Assembly (NCBI RefSeq): GCF_000315015.1
Contig: NZ_BAEP01000029.1
Coordinates: 1 to 64,000, forward strand
DNA length: 64,000 bases
Source: Paraglaciecola mesophila KMM 241
Lineage (GTDB): Bacteria > Pseudomonadota > Gammaproteobacteria > Enterobacterales > Alteromonadaceae
Reading direction: 5' to 3'
Shown here: piece after piece, positions 29,692 to 37,711 of the stretch
Layout: each line of letters begins with the position of its first letter
Numbering within the stretch: the stretch's first letter is position 1
Made by a program: the position numbers and the translations under genes
The notes under the pieces: model-generated
What the model was told of the DNA's origin: nothing
Seen by the model: the letters and a program-made list of their open reading frames with translations, nothing else
Databases searched by the model: none

Positions 29692-30311
29692 TAGAAAATG
29701 GCCCATTACTCGAGCGTTTACTAGAAGGCGAGTTTATTTGTGCGGTGACTGACGAGCACAGCTTTCACAAACTGCAAAACGAACAGCTGGTTGAAGATCT
29801 GAATCACTTCTTGCGTCCCCTCAATCGCCGTGTGGCGAAAAGTGAAGACGGTGCCGTTTACTTTTTAGCCTACTGCGATCTAAATCAACAAGCGAGGCAG
29901 CAACTGAGTCAACAATTTAATGCGACGGTGCAATCATTGTTACCCATGCTTGAATGGATGCAACTGGTGCAAGAAGCCATGGGACGCGATGGCGCCCTAA
30001 GTGCAGGTGACACCATCAAATTGCAAGACTTTGAATCAAAAGTGGTAGATAACCAATCCCTTATTCAGCGTTTAGGGCAGTTGTCTAACGACAAGCTTTT
30101 TAAGTCCACCAGTGACAAAGCTGATATGCAGATCAAGCAAGTGTTTAAGCGCATTAAAGAATTAGGCTACATCTATCAGCCCCATAAAGACCGCTTATTT
30201 TATATTGTGACTGGAAAGGTCGAGCAACTCATCGAGTTAGTGCGCTTTATAAAAGATGAAGAAAACGTGCCCATTGACGAAGATGCCCCTGAGCAAGAGG
30301 CCATGTTTTGA
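29688..30311 (+). CDS. JetB/MksE-like condensin subunit
   Basis: The 207-residue protein resembles MksE/JetB, the winged-helix kite subunit that binds the kleisin of condensin-type complexes. It is predicted mostly alpha-helical, with a C-terminal winged-helix-like stretch (about 140-190: ADMQIKQVFKRIKELGYIY, then RLFYIVTG) and an acidic tail. Its ATG overlaps the stop of the SMC gene (ATGA), which implies coupled translation. The assignment rests on length, position and overall character rather than on a catalytic motif. Confidence 0.72.
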   Translation: MIENGPLLERLLEGEFICAVTDEHSFHKLQNEQLVEDLNHFLRPLNRRVAKSEDGAVYFLAYCDLNQQARQQLSQQFNATVQSLLPMLEWMQLVQEAMGRDGALSAGDTIKLQDFESKVVDNQSLIQRLGQLSNDKLFKSTSDKADMQIKQVFKRIKELGYIYQPHKDRLFYIVTGKVEQLIELVRFIKDEENVPIDEDAPEQEAMF

Positions 30312-31582
30312 GTAACATCCACGAAGGCAAAAGTAGCGCCCAGAGCAATCCACTATTTCAACTAGGTACAGAGCGCTTAGAGCTGATTGGCAAACATGCA
30401 GAAGCCCTTATGCAAGGCTATTTGCAAGGCCATGTGGATGAAAGCAGCTTTAGCCAACAGGCTCTTGAAAAGCTAATCAATGGGCGTATTTTATGGCGCC
30501 CAGATGAGCAACAACCCCTGAGTTTGCGCCCCAATGTTAACGAGCTAATCGCAGGATTAACCCAAGATGAGCGCAAACGCCAGATCAACTCAGATGTGGG
30601 CGAACATTTAGACTTAATTCACACCCGAGTGCAGTCGTTGCAAGCCGCTAGGCAAAAAGGCGACTACGCAGCAAGTGAGCATCATATGCAGCTACTAACA
30701 GAGCGGGTGCATGATATGACAGGGCAATTTGGCGATGCCATTGAAAGCCTCTGGCATAGGCTTAATACCGAGTTTGGTTTTGTCAGCAGTCTAGATGATA
30801 AAATTCTTGAAATTGAATTAGCCCAGCGTCAACTAAGACGTATTCTCGACGGATTCAAAATCATTAGCTTCGATGATTTAATTCAACTTGCTGGCAGTGA
30901 CGGTGGCCTGCGAAAACTCTTAGTGAGCCAGCTACAAGCGCGTATTTCAGAGCATTCTGGTTCATTGCTAGAAGTACAAAAACGTTTGGTATTGTTAATG
31001 GCGCGTTTTCGTCATCAACAAGAGCGCGCTTTACTGGTCAATCGCATGAGTGCGTTTTTACGCCAACATCCGAATTTCAAAGTGGGTGATTATCCAAATC
31101 GCAGTCAAGTACCAGCTGTGATCAATCAAGCCCACGGTATTATCGCGCAAGCATTTGTTGCACTTGATAGGCCTCAAGACAGTTATGCACTGGCTGAAAT
31201 TGCCCGAGCTATCCCGCGAGATCTTGTACCTGAGTCACATTCAGAAAAGCAAACTCAAGGCTTTGCCACGTCAGTACAAGATTTGGTGGCCACAGAGCAA
31301 AAGCAACTGGCCAAAGATGTTGAAGATTTCTTTTTGTACGTCATTGAAAGCAGCGCGGCGATCAGCGGGGTCGATTATCTCGCCGAGAATGAGATGCCGT
31401 GGGAGCCAGAAATGTGGCTGTTTCAAATTGTGGCTGAATACGAAGGCCTACCGCAACAAAACAAGCAAAGCTTCATGCTGGAAAAAGACAGTGCGCGAAA
31501 AAGCCCGTTTAATCATCTGCACATTATTCAAGATGTTAAATTGGGCATGCGTTTCTTCGGTGATTTTCAGGCCGCGAGCTAG
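30308..31582 (+). CDS. JetA/MksF-like kleisin subunit
   Basis: The 424-residue, largely alpha-helical protein fits the kleisin (MksF/JetA) that bridges the SMC heads in Wadjet complexes. The N-terminal part (about 20-100) resembles the DUF3375-type winged-helix region with ESSFSQQALEKLINGRILW. The middle is helical and Gln/Arg-rich. It appears to start at TTG (30308), overlapping the stop of the preceding gene by 4 bp with GAGG upstream. The next in-frame ATG would remove 35 conserved-looking residues. The family match is by overall pattern and context. Confidence 0.72.
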   Translation: MSNIHEGKSSAQSNPLFQLGTERLELIGKHAEALMQGYLQGHVDESSFSQQALEKLINGRILWRPDEQQPLSLRPNVNELIAGLTQDERKRQINSDVGEHLDLIHTRVQSLQAARQKGDYAASEHHMQLLTERVHDMTGQFGDAIESLWHRLNTEFGFVSSLDDKILEIELAQRQLRRILDGFKIISFDDLIQLAGSDGGLRKLLVSQLQARISEHSGSLLEVQKRLVLLMARFRHQQERALLVNRMSAFLRQHPNFKVGDYPNRSQVPAVINQAHGIIAQAFVALDRPQDSYALAEIARAIPRDLVPESHSEKQTQGFATSVQDLVATEQKQLAKDVEDFFLYVIESSAAISGVDYLAENEMPWEPEMWLFQIVAEYEGLPQQNKQSFMLEKDSARKSPFNHLHIIQDVKLGMRFFGDFQAAS

Positions 31583-31587
31583 CATTT

Positions 31588-32496
31588 ATGACTGACTCAT
31601 TGGTGCCCAAGGCCAAGGTGCTACTGAAAGAGCAGTACTTTGCTTTGTTGCATGATGAGCAGACCAGTACCAGAAAAACAGCCGCAGTGACCCACATAAT
31701 GGCTTGGTGTGAGCAGGAATATATTCAGCCTGGCCAGTGGTTGAATAATAAAAAACATTTCCGTTTCACTCGTCAAGGCATTGAGGCCATTCGCGCCAGC
31801 TATTTGCTGAGTATGGGGGAGGATATTTTTGCTGATTTTAGCGACGATACACATCAAAGTGCAGCCTTAAAAAGCACGGATGAAAAGCAAGGGCGAATAA
31901 AACCGACACAATCGTTAGTACTGTGTGCGCTTTCTAATCAAGCGCCTTTGTTATCAAACGACTTGCAAACACTTAACGCGTTTAATCAGCAGTTTTACCC
32001 GTGTGAGCAAGTGAATGTAGAACTAAATCTAGCCATGTTAAATTTAGCGGAATTCGATAATCTGCTGATCATCGAAAACCGCGATAGTTTTAATGATTGG
32101 CATCGGTTTCAAGGGCAGTTGACGCAAGACCTAAACAAACTTTTGGTTATTTACCGTGGTGACAGTGAGCACAGCACCAGTACTAAAGCGTTACTCGAAC
32201 AATGGCAAGACGAGCGGCCACGTTGCCCAAGGATATATTTTGGCGATTTTGATTTAGCAGGCCTACGCATTGCGGTATCGGGTCAGTACTCCCATCTTCT
32301 GCTGCCTAATGTTGATTGGCTAACATCACATTTAGTCAAACAACATTACCCAGATGCACACCTCAAATTTCTAGCAAACTTAACGCTGCAGTGCCCACCT
32401 CGATGGCAACATTTGCTGTCGGTTATGCAAGAGCAGCGTGCGGGCCTGCGACAACAAATGATGTATCAAACGGCATTGGCGCTCTATCCGCGTTGA
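31588..32496 (+). CDS. JetD/MksG-like Toprim nuclease subunit
   Basis: The 302-residue protein has a C-terminal Toprim-like fold. The catalytic glutamate is in LLIIENRDSF (about residue 162) and the metal-binding Asp pair in YFGDFDLAGLRIA (about 217-219). JetD/MksG uses this site to cleave DNA after the SMC complex has extruded a small circle. The N-terminal part (about 5-85) is a winged-helix-like region. It is somewhat shorter than the best-known JetD proteins. It starts 5 bp after the kleisin gene and is the last gene of the operon, 26 bp from a convergent permease gene. Confidence 0.75.
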   Translation: MTDSLVPKAKVLLKEQYFALLHDEQTSTRKTAAVTHIMAWCEQEYIQPGQWLNNKKHFRFTRQGIEAIRASYLLSMGEDIFADFSDDTHQSAALKSTDEKQGRIKPTQSLVLCALSNQAPLLSNDLQTLNAFNQQFYPCEQVNVELNLAMLNLAEFDNLLIIENRDSFNDWHRFQGQLTQDLNKLLVIYRGDSEHSTSTKALLEQWQDERPRCPRIYFGDFDLAGLRIAVSGQYSHLLLPNVDWLTSHLVKQHYPDAHLKFLANLTLQCPPRWQHLLSVMQEQRAGLRQQMMYQTALALYPR

Positions 32497-32522
32497 GTAA
32501 AATTAAATTATTGGTTAATAAC

Positions 32523-33749
32523 CTAAATACTTCTGGTCGCCATGGCGGGTGACACACTCATTGCGCGCACTGCGGGTTTAATCACCGCTAATTGACTGAT
32601 CGCAAAGATGGTGAATATACCCAGCGGTAAGTAGACAATAGGCAAGGGGGTAAGTGCGTACTGTGAAACAAGAAAGATGTTTAACACCAAGGTAAGTAAT
32701 ACGCCAAGAGCAGCGCCAACAGCGCAAAGCAATGCATTCTCAAGCATAAAATGCTGCAAAATTTGTCGTTCACTTGCCCCTAAGGCTCTACGTATACCGA
32801 TCTGTTGGCGTCGTTTATTAATATTAAAACTGGCTAAGCCTGCTACCCCCATGGCGGTTACAAAGGCTAAAACAACAATCACCACTAATAGAATGCTCAC
32901 GGTCGCAATGTCTGCGGCGTAAATTTCGTTTTTAGCTTGCTGAATACTTTTTATTTTACGTATCACGCGCTGAGTGTTTTCTTTAGCGAGCGTTGCTGAC
33001 AGGCTTTGCATCAAGTCATCTAGTCTATTAGCTTTGGTACGGATCACGTAGCGTGCTGAGTTGTGGGTCACGCGGGCAGGGGAGATAATGCTATTTTCAA
33101 CGTGCTGCCATTCAACCCAAGGCGCATGAAGTTGTTCGACTATCCCTTTGACAACAATAGGCGTGTTTTGATTGACATATATTGTTTTGCCCACTGCACT
33201 TTGCCAATCTGACTCACCGTATAATGCCGTTGCCGTGGCTTTACTGAGCAATACATGACTTGGCCATTTGCTGTCAGCCTCGTTAAGCCATAGCGTATCT
33301 TGCTCACTGAAATTTTCGCCAGCCACTAACGTTAAGGCAAAGGTGTTAATACCATGCTCATCAAACTTATAACTGGCAGCGGGGATGAGCGCAGCGTCTT
33401 TATCAGTACTGGTCTGTAATTCATACCAGTTACCGCTGTCAGACAGTGGAAACGAGTTGGTCTGCACTGCGTCAATCACACCATCAGTGGCGCGAATAAG
33501 CCTCAAGTCACTTTCAATTGTAGCCCTAGGGTTAAAGTCTTGGGTAAAGCCAGAGCTGGTCAAAAAGAATGTGTACTGCTCATCAATGCCAGTGTGGCGT
33601 TCGATATGAGTGAAACGGTCCCAAGTAATTGCCAAGCCATTAGTGATAATAGCCATGGTAATCCCTATCTGAAAGACAACTAATACAGCACTAAAGCGAT
33701 GACGAGTTAAGGCGCGAAAGATAGGACCTACATTAAGAAATACGTTCAT
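32523..33749 (-). CDS. FtsX/MacB-type ABC permease, second copy
   Basis: The 408-residue protein has one N-terminal membrane helix (about 20-42), a large periplasmic MacB-PCD-like domain (about 45-280), and three C-terminal helices with the FtsX segment KRRQQIGIRRALGASERQIL. It is the last gene of a membrane-fusion / ATPase / permease / permease operon and lies 13 bp after the first permease. The pair probably forms a heterodimer. MacB- and LolCDE-type systems use such mechanotransmission permeases to move substrates from the periplasm. The substrate is unknown. Confidence 0.87.
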   Translation of the reverse strand: MNVFLNVGPIFRALTRHRFSAVLVVFQIGITMAIITNGLAITWDRFTHIERHTGIDEQYTFFLTSSGFTQDFNPRATIESDLRLIRATDGVIDAVQTNSFPLSDSGNWYELQTSTDKDAALIPAASYKFDEHGINTFALTLVAGENFSEQDTLWLNEADSKWPSHVLLSKATATALYGESDWQSAVGKTIYVNQNTPIVVKGIVEQLHAPWVEWQHVENSIISPARVTHNSARYVIRTKANRLDDLMQSLSATLAKENTQRVIRKIKSIQQAKNEIYAADIATVSILLVVIVVLAFVTAMGVAGLASFNINKRRQQIGIRRALGASERQILQHFMLENALLCAVGAALGVLLTLVLNIFLVSQYALTPLPIVYLPLGIFTIFAISQLAVIKPAVRAMSVSPAMATRSI

Positions 33750-33762
33750 CTACATGACCTGC

Positions 33763-35070
33763 TTATTGCTTGATTTGCATGGCGGGCACCGGTCTACACG
33801 CTGTGTAAACGGGTACAAGGCCAGCTACAATAGTGCCCAGCACCGCTAATGCGATTACACCGATAGCGATGGTGATATTCAGGTCTACTAAATGACCGTA
33901 GCCCGCATAAAGTGCAGCAACACCATGCAAGCCGACTACCGCTAAAAAGATCCCCAGTATGCCACCACAAAAACCTATCAATACTATTTCTAGGGAATAC
34001 TGCATGATGATTTGGCCAAAATTAGCGCCAAGAGCCCGGCGCAGGCCTATTTCACTGTGCTTGGTATGTAGCTTCGCACTGAGTAAACTGGCGGCATTGA
34101 TTAGACAAACCAGCAAAAACATCAATGACAGCCAAAACATGACTTGCACGTCTTGCTTAACCACTTGCTTGTATTCAAGCCACTGCTCTACGTTAAACAA
34201 GCGGTTGTTGATCGGGCGCGGAAAACGGCCCAGAGACTTTTGTTGTTCGACGTAGTTTGTTAGAAAAAGACTGAATTTAGACATCTGGTTGGGATCACCA
34301 AGCTCAACCCAAAGTTGAAAATTGATGCACTCCGAATTCAAAAATGCATCGTAGCGCTCACTTTCCACCGCCTTCCAACAACTGGTTATGCCGCCATGGG
34401 GCAATTCGAATTCTGCTTTCAAACCCAGCGGGAGATACATCTCTTCAGGCTCGCTAAATGCACCGTAGGACATGTCGTAAAACTTCGGTGAAAGATGCCA
34501 GTCATCTAAAACGCCAACTACGGTAAAGGTGGCACCAAGCATGGTCAAAGTTTGCCCCACTGAGTTAGCGCCATTGAACACCCGTTGGTTAGTTTCTTTA
34601 CTCAGTACCACCACGTAATCATTATTGTGTTCGGCACTTTCATCCCAACCCGCCCCATAAATAAACGGCACATCGAACATAGGAAAAAAGTCTTTACTGG
34701 TCACGCGCATCACCGCCAAAAATGGCGTTAAACCTTGCTTTGCCGGGTTAACCATACCCCAAGTAATGGCACTGGCGCTTTGCCGTTTAGCCTGTTTGGC
34801 TTGTACGATATTATTGGCATCTGTCCAGGTCACAAATTCTGGTGGTAGGTTGGGGGCCACAGCGGCTTGATTCGGATCCCAGTTATCCAGTTGAACGCGA
34901 AATAACTGCGCGCTTTTATGGGCTATTGGATTTGCTGACATGCTAGTAACAAGCGTTAATGTAATGGTGCAAGCCGCGATCCCTAAAGCAATGGTTAGTA
35001 TGGTTAACGCGCTATGTACCTTAGAGCGAAAAATACTGTTTATTGCTAAGCGACAATAATAGCTAAACAC
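33763..35070 (-). CDS. FtsX/MacB-type ABC permease, first copy
   Basis: The roughly 435-residue permease has the same layout as its neighbour: an N-terminal helix (about 15-40), a periplasmic domain, and three C-terminal helices with KHSEIGLRRALGANFGQII. GTG at 35070 is the likely start, 8 bp inside the end of the ATPase gene. A longer frame from 35130 would overlap it by 68 bp and adds residues unlike the family. It is translationally coupled to the ATPase. Confidence 0.86.
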   Translation of the reverse strand: MFSYYCRLAINSIFRSKVHSALTILTIALGIAACTITLTLVTSMSANPIAHKSAQLFRVQLDNWDPNQAAVAPNLPPEFVTWTDANNIVQAKQAKRQSASAITWGMVNPAKQGLTPFLAVMRVTSKDFFPMFDVPFIYGAGWDESAEHNNDYVVVLSKETNQRVFNGANSVGQTLTMLGATFTVVGVLDDWHLSPKFYDMSYGAFSEPEEMYLPLGLKAEFELPHGGITSCWKAVESERYDAFLNSECINFQLWVELGDPNQMSKFSLFLTNYVEQQKSLGRFPRPINNRLFNVEQWLEYKQVVKQDVQVMFWLSLMFLLVCLINAASLLSAKLHTKHSEIGLRRALGANFGQIIMQYSLEIVLIGFCGGILGIFLAVVGLHGVAALYAGYGHLVDLNITIAIGVIALAVLGTIVAGLVPVYTACRPVPAMQIKQ

Positions 35071-35773
35071 GTTGTACGCTGTCTGCTTGAGGTGAAGTAC
35101 TTGATGCACCTGAGTCACACACACGGCCATCGCGCACCACTATCTGTCGCTGAGTCTGTTGGGCTAAGCTCTCATCGTGAGTGACCATGATGATAGTCGT
35201 GCCACTTTGGTTAATTTCCTGTAGCAACGCCATCACACTTTTTGCCATCTCAGTGTCTAGGTTACCTGTTGGCTCATCGGCCAGTAAAAATCGTGGTGAG
35301 CCTGCTAGCGCCCGTGCGATAGCCACTCGCTGTTGCTGACCACCTGATAACTGTGCAGGGAAGTGTTTTAAACGTTTGCCTAAGCCAACTCGCTCTAGGC
35401 TACTCAATATTCGCTCTTTTCGCTGGGCTGCATTAAAGCCACGGTAGCGCAGAGGCACGTCTACATTATCAAATAAATTTAAATCGGGAATTAGATTAAA
35501 GCTTTGAAAAATAAAGCCGATTTTTTCATTGCGCAATTGACTGCGCTGGCGGTCGGTCAAGCCCTGAATATCTTGCCCATCAAGGGTATATTCGCCGCTA
35601 TCGAACGTTTCTAGCAAACCTGCCACGTTCAAAAATGTGGTTTTACCTGAGCCTGAGGTCCCGGTTACGGCCAAAAAATCCCCTTCGTTGACCTTTAAGC
35701 TAAAATCTTTGAGTGCATGGGTTTGCACTACATCTGTAGTAAAGACCTTACCAATATTATTCATTGCTAACAT
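35063..35773 (-). CDS. MacB/LolD-type ABC transporter ATPase
   Basis: The 236-residue nucleotide-binding protein has Walker A GTSGSGKTT (about residues 36-44), a Q-loop (IFQSFNLIPDL), the signature LSGGQQQRVAIARAL, Walker B LLADEPTGNLD and the H-loop VTHD. Together with the two FtsX-type permeases and the upstream membrane-fusion protein it forms a tripartite MacAB-like exporter that would need an outer-membrane TolC partner encoded elsewhere. Confidence 0.92.
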   Translation of the reverse strand: MLAMNNIGKVFTTDVVQTHALKDFSLKVNEGDFLAVTGTSGSGKTTFLNVAGLLETFDSGEYTLDGQDIQGLTDRQRSQLRNEKIGFIFQSFNLIPDLNLFDNVDVPLRYRGFNAAQRKERILSSLERVGLGKRLKHFPAQLSGGQQQRVAIARALAGSPRFLLADEPTGNLDTEMAKSVMALLQEINQSGTTIIMVTHDESLAQQTQRQIVVRDGRVCDSGASSTSPQADSVQRV

Positions 35774-35836
35774 ACTTCACCTTGTTGTTATTGTTGTGTA
35801 CTGCATTGAGACAGTGGTCCTAACTAACTGGCGGCT

Positions 35837-37135
35837 CTAACGTGCTAACAGCACAGATTCAGCTCCATCAAGGGCGTCGGTTGAAGATATAATCACTTGG
35901 TCACCCTGGGCCAAACCGGCCAGTATTTCTACTTCACTTAAGCTGCGCGCTCCTATCGTAATAGGTTGGCGCAATGCCATATCGTCTTTAATGACATAGG
36001 CGTAGCGACCATTATCACTTTGTAAAAATTGACCACGGGGCAGTGTTAATACAGACGACTTGTTTTCCATAAGTATTCTTGTGCTCAGTCGCTGGTTCTG
36101 CCTTAGGCCTTCTGGTTGTTGTAGGGCTTCACCTTGTTGATTTTGTTTCGCGAATCGCACACGCCCGGCCACTTGGTTATTCTCAATTTCAGGTGAAATA
36201 GTCACTAAAACAGCGGCGTATTGTTGACCGTTTAAACTGACTTGTGCATCCATACCGATTGCTAAGTCGTCTGCGTAACTCTCAGGAATATCAACGTCTA
36301 ATTCAAATTCGGATAAATCCACCACACTTAAAATCGGTTGATTTTTGCTAACCTGATTTTTTTGTTGCACAGCAAGGTTGCCAACGATGCCATCAACAGG
36401 TGAGCGCACAAGAAGCTGATCAACTTGGCGCTTGGTTTCAGAGACTTGTAACGCTTGGCGCTCTACCAATAACTGCTGGGTTTTTAGCTCAAAATCGAGG
36501 CTTTCTTGATCTAAGCTGGCGTCTTGTAATGCATGCTTGAGCACCAACTGGGCATTTTTTAAATCGTCTTGGGCTTTTTCAAAATCAATTTGACTGATGG
36601 CGTGAGTAGCATAGGCATTATCAGCACGGCGCTTTTCACGCTCGGCAGCTACGGTGGCAACCTTAGCCAAATCAGCGGCCTTTTGTTTTTCTAAGGCGAG
36701 TTTTTTACCTTGGATCCGTTGTCTGTCTAATTCCAACTTATTACGCTGTAAACTAGATTCTTCTTGCTTGAGTTGGTTAGTTAATTCAGGACTATCGATA
36801 GATGCCAGCAATTGGCCTTTCTCTACTTTGTCACCGGCATCAACTTCAAAGGTGATCGTGCCTTGCGCTGGGCTATAAAGGCGAGGGCTAACGGCGGCGA
36901 CAACGCGACCTTGCACGGATAAGTCTCGTACAAAGTCTTTTACGGTCACCGTGGCTACCCGAACATTTTGCATCGACAGACTGGTATCCGCAGACGACCA
37001 GTTACGTAGTGCGCTCCAAAATACGTAGATAAGCGTTGCGCAAAGAAATAGAACAGCAACGACAACCCATAGGTTTTTTTTAGAAGAAGGTTTTTCGAGC
37101 ACGGTATCCTGTGCACTTGTATCGGTAATATTCAA
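35837..37135 (-). CDS. Periplasmic membrane-fusion (HlyD/MacA-family) protein
   Basis: The 432-residue adaptor has an N-terminal membrane anchor (about 20-42), a lipoyl/barrel-sandwich domain split around a coiled coil (about 130-255, Gln/Lys/Glu-rich), and C-terminal beta-barrel and membrane-proximal domains (ITIGARSLSEVEILAGL). It is the first gene of the MFP-ATPase-permease-permease operon. Translation appears to start at TTG (37135), with AAGGA seven bases upstream; no ATG is near. Confidence 0.87.
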   Translation of the reverse strand: MNITDTSAQDTVLEKPSSKKNLWVVVAVLFLCATLIYVFWSALRNWSSADTSLSMQNVRVATVTVKDFVRDLSVQGRVVAAVSPRLYSPAQGTITFEVDAGDKVEKGQLLASIDSPELTNQLKQEESSLQRNKLELDRQRIQGKKLALEKQKAADLAKVATVAAEREKRRADNAYATHAISQIDFEKAQDDLKNAQLVLKHALQDASLDQESLDFELKTQQLLVERQALQVSETKRQVDQLLVRSPVDGIVGNLAVQQKNQVSKNQPILSVVDLSEFELDVDIPESYADDLAIGMDAQVSLNGQQYAAVLVTISPEIENNQVAGRVRFAKQNQQGEALQQPEGLRQNQRLSTRILMENKSSVLTLPRGQFLQSDNGRYAYVIKDDMALRQPITIGARSLSEVEILAGLAQGDQVIISSTDALDGAESVLLAR

Positions 37136-37293
37136 TTATGTTCCTTGAGACATTCGTCATAGACGAGTACATTTATACCTTGACCCAAGCCTTTTAACGT
37201 CTTGTTTCACAAGGGTAAATTAATTGCGCCTGAGTGTCTACACAACTTGATAACAATTACTTACATTTACAAAAAAGGATGAGAATAAACATT

Positions 37294-37602
37294 ATGTTAG
37301 CCCTACGTCCTACTTGCGAGCACTGCAACAAAGCATTACCACCTGATGCCAAAGATGCCATGATTTGTTCATTTGAATGCACCTTTTGTGCAGTGTGTGT
37401 TGACCAGATATTGTCAAATGTATGCCCTAATTGTGCAGGCGGTTTGACCCATCGGCCTATCCGGCCGAGCCGTAACTTCGTCAACCATAATTGTTTAGAG
37501 CAATACCCGGCGAGTAGCGAGATAATTCATAAACCTGTCGATCTCAAGAAACACAAATTGCTATTAAGTATGCTTAAAGGACTCGCCCCCGAGTTTAGAT
37601 AA
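37294..37602 (+). CDS. DUF1272 zinc-ribbon-like protein
   Basis: The roughly 102-residue protein begins with the hallmark LALRPTCEHCNKALPPD, then MICSFECTFCAVCV and CPNCAGGLTHRPIRPSR. This is the cysteine pattern of DUF1272 proteins, probably zinc-binding. The length exceeds the usual 60-90 residues through a non-conserved tail. ATG at 37294 is chosen because the family starts here; upstream in-frame starts at 37234 and 37279 are less likely. No function is known. It stands alone before the molybdopterin oxidoreductase. Confidence 0.8.
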   Translation: MLALRPTCEHCNKALPPDAKDAMICSFECTFCAVCVDQILSNVCPNCAGGLTHRPIRPSRNFVNHNCLEQYPASSEIIHKPVDLKKHKLLLSMLKGLAPEFR

Positions 37603-37711
37603 GCATCTCATAGAGCAAGGGATTAAGGACGGTCTAATAAATTTCGATGATGCTTGTGTATAAGATGTTAAATCTATAACGTCCTGTTTACGTAAATTAA
37701 AGGAAGACGTT

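Noticed and set aside
33763-35130. Longer first permease starting at 35130
   Set aside because: It would overlap the ATPase gene by 68 bp with residues unlike the family. GTG at 35070 restores the usual short overlap.
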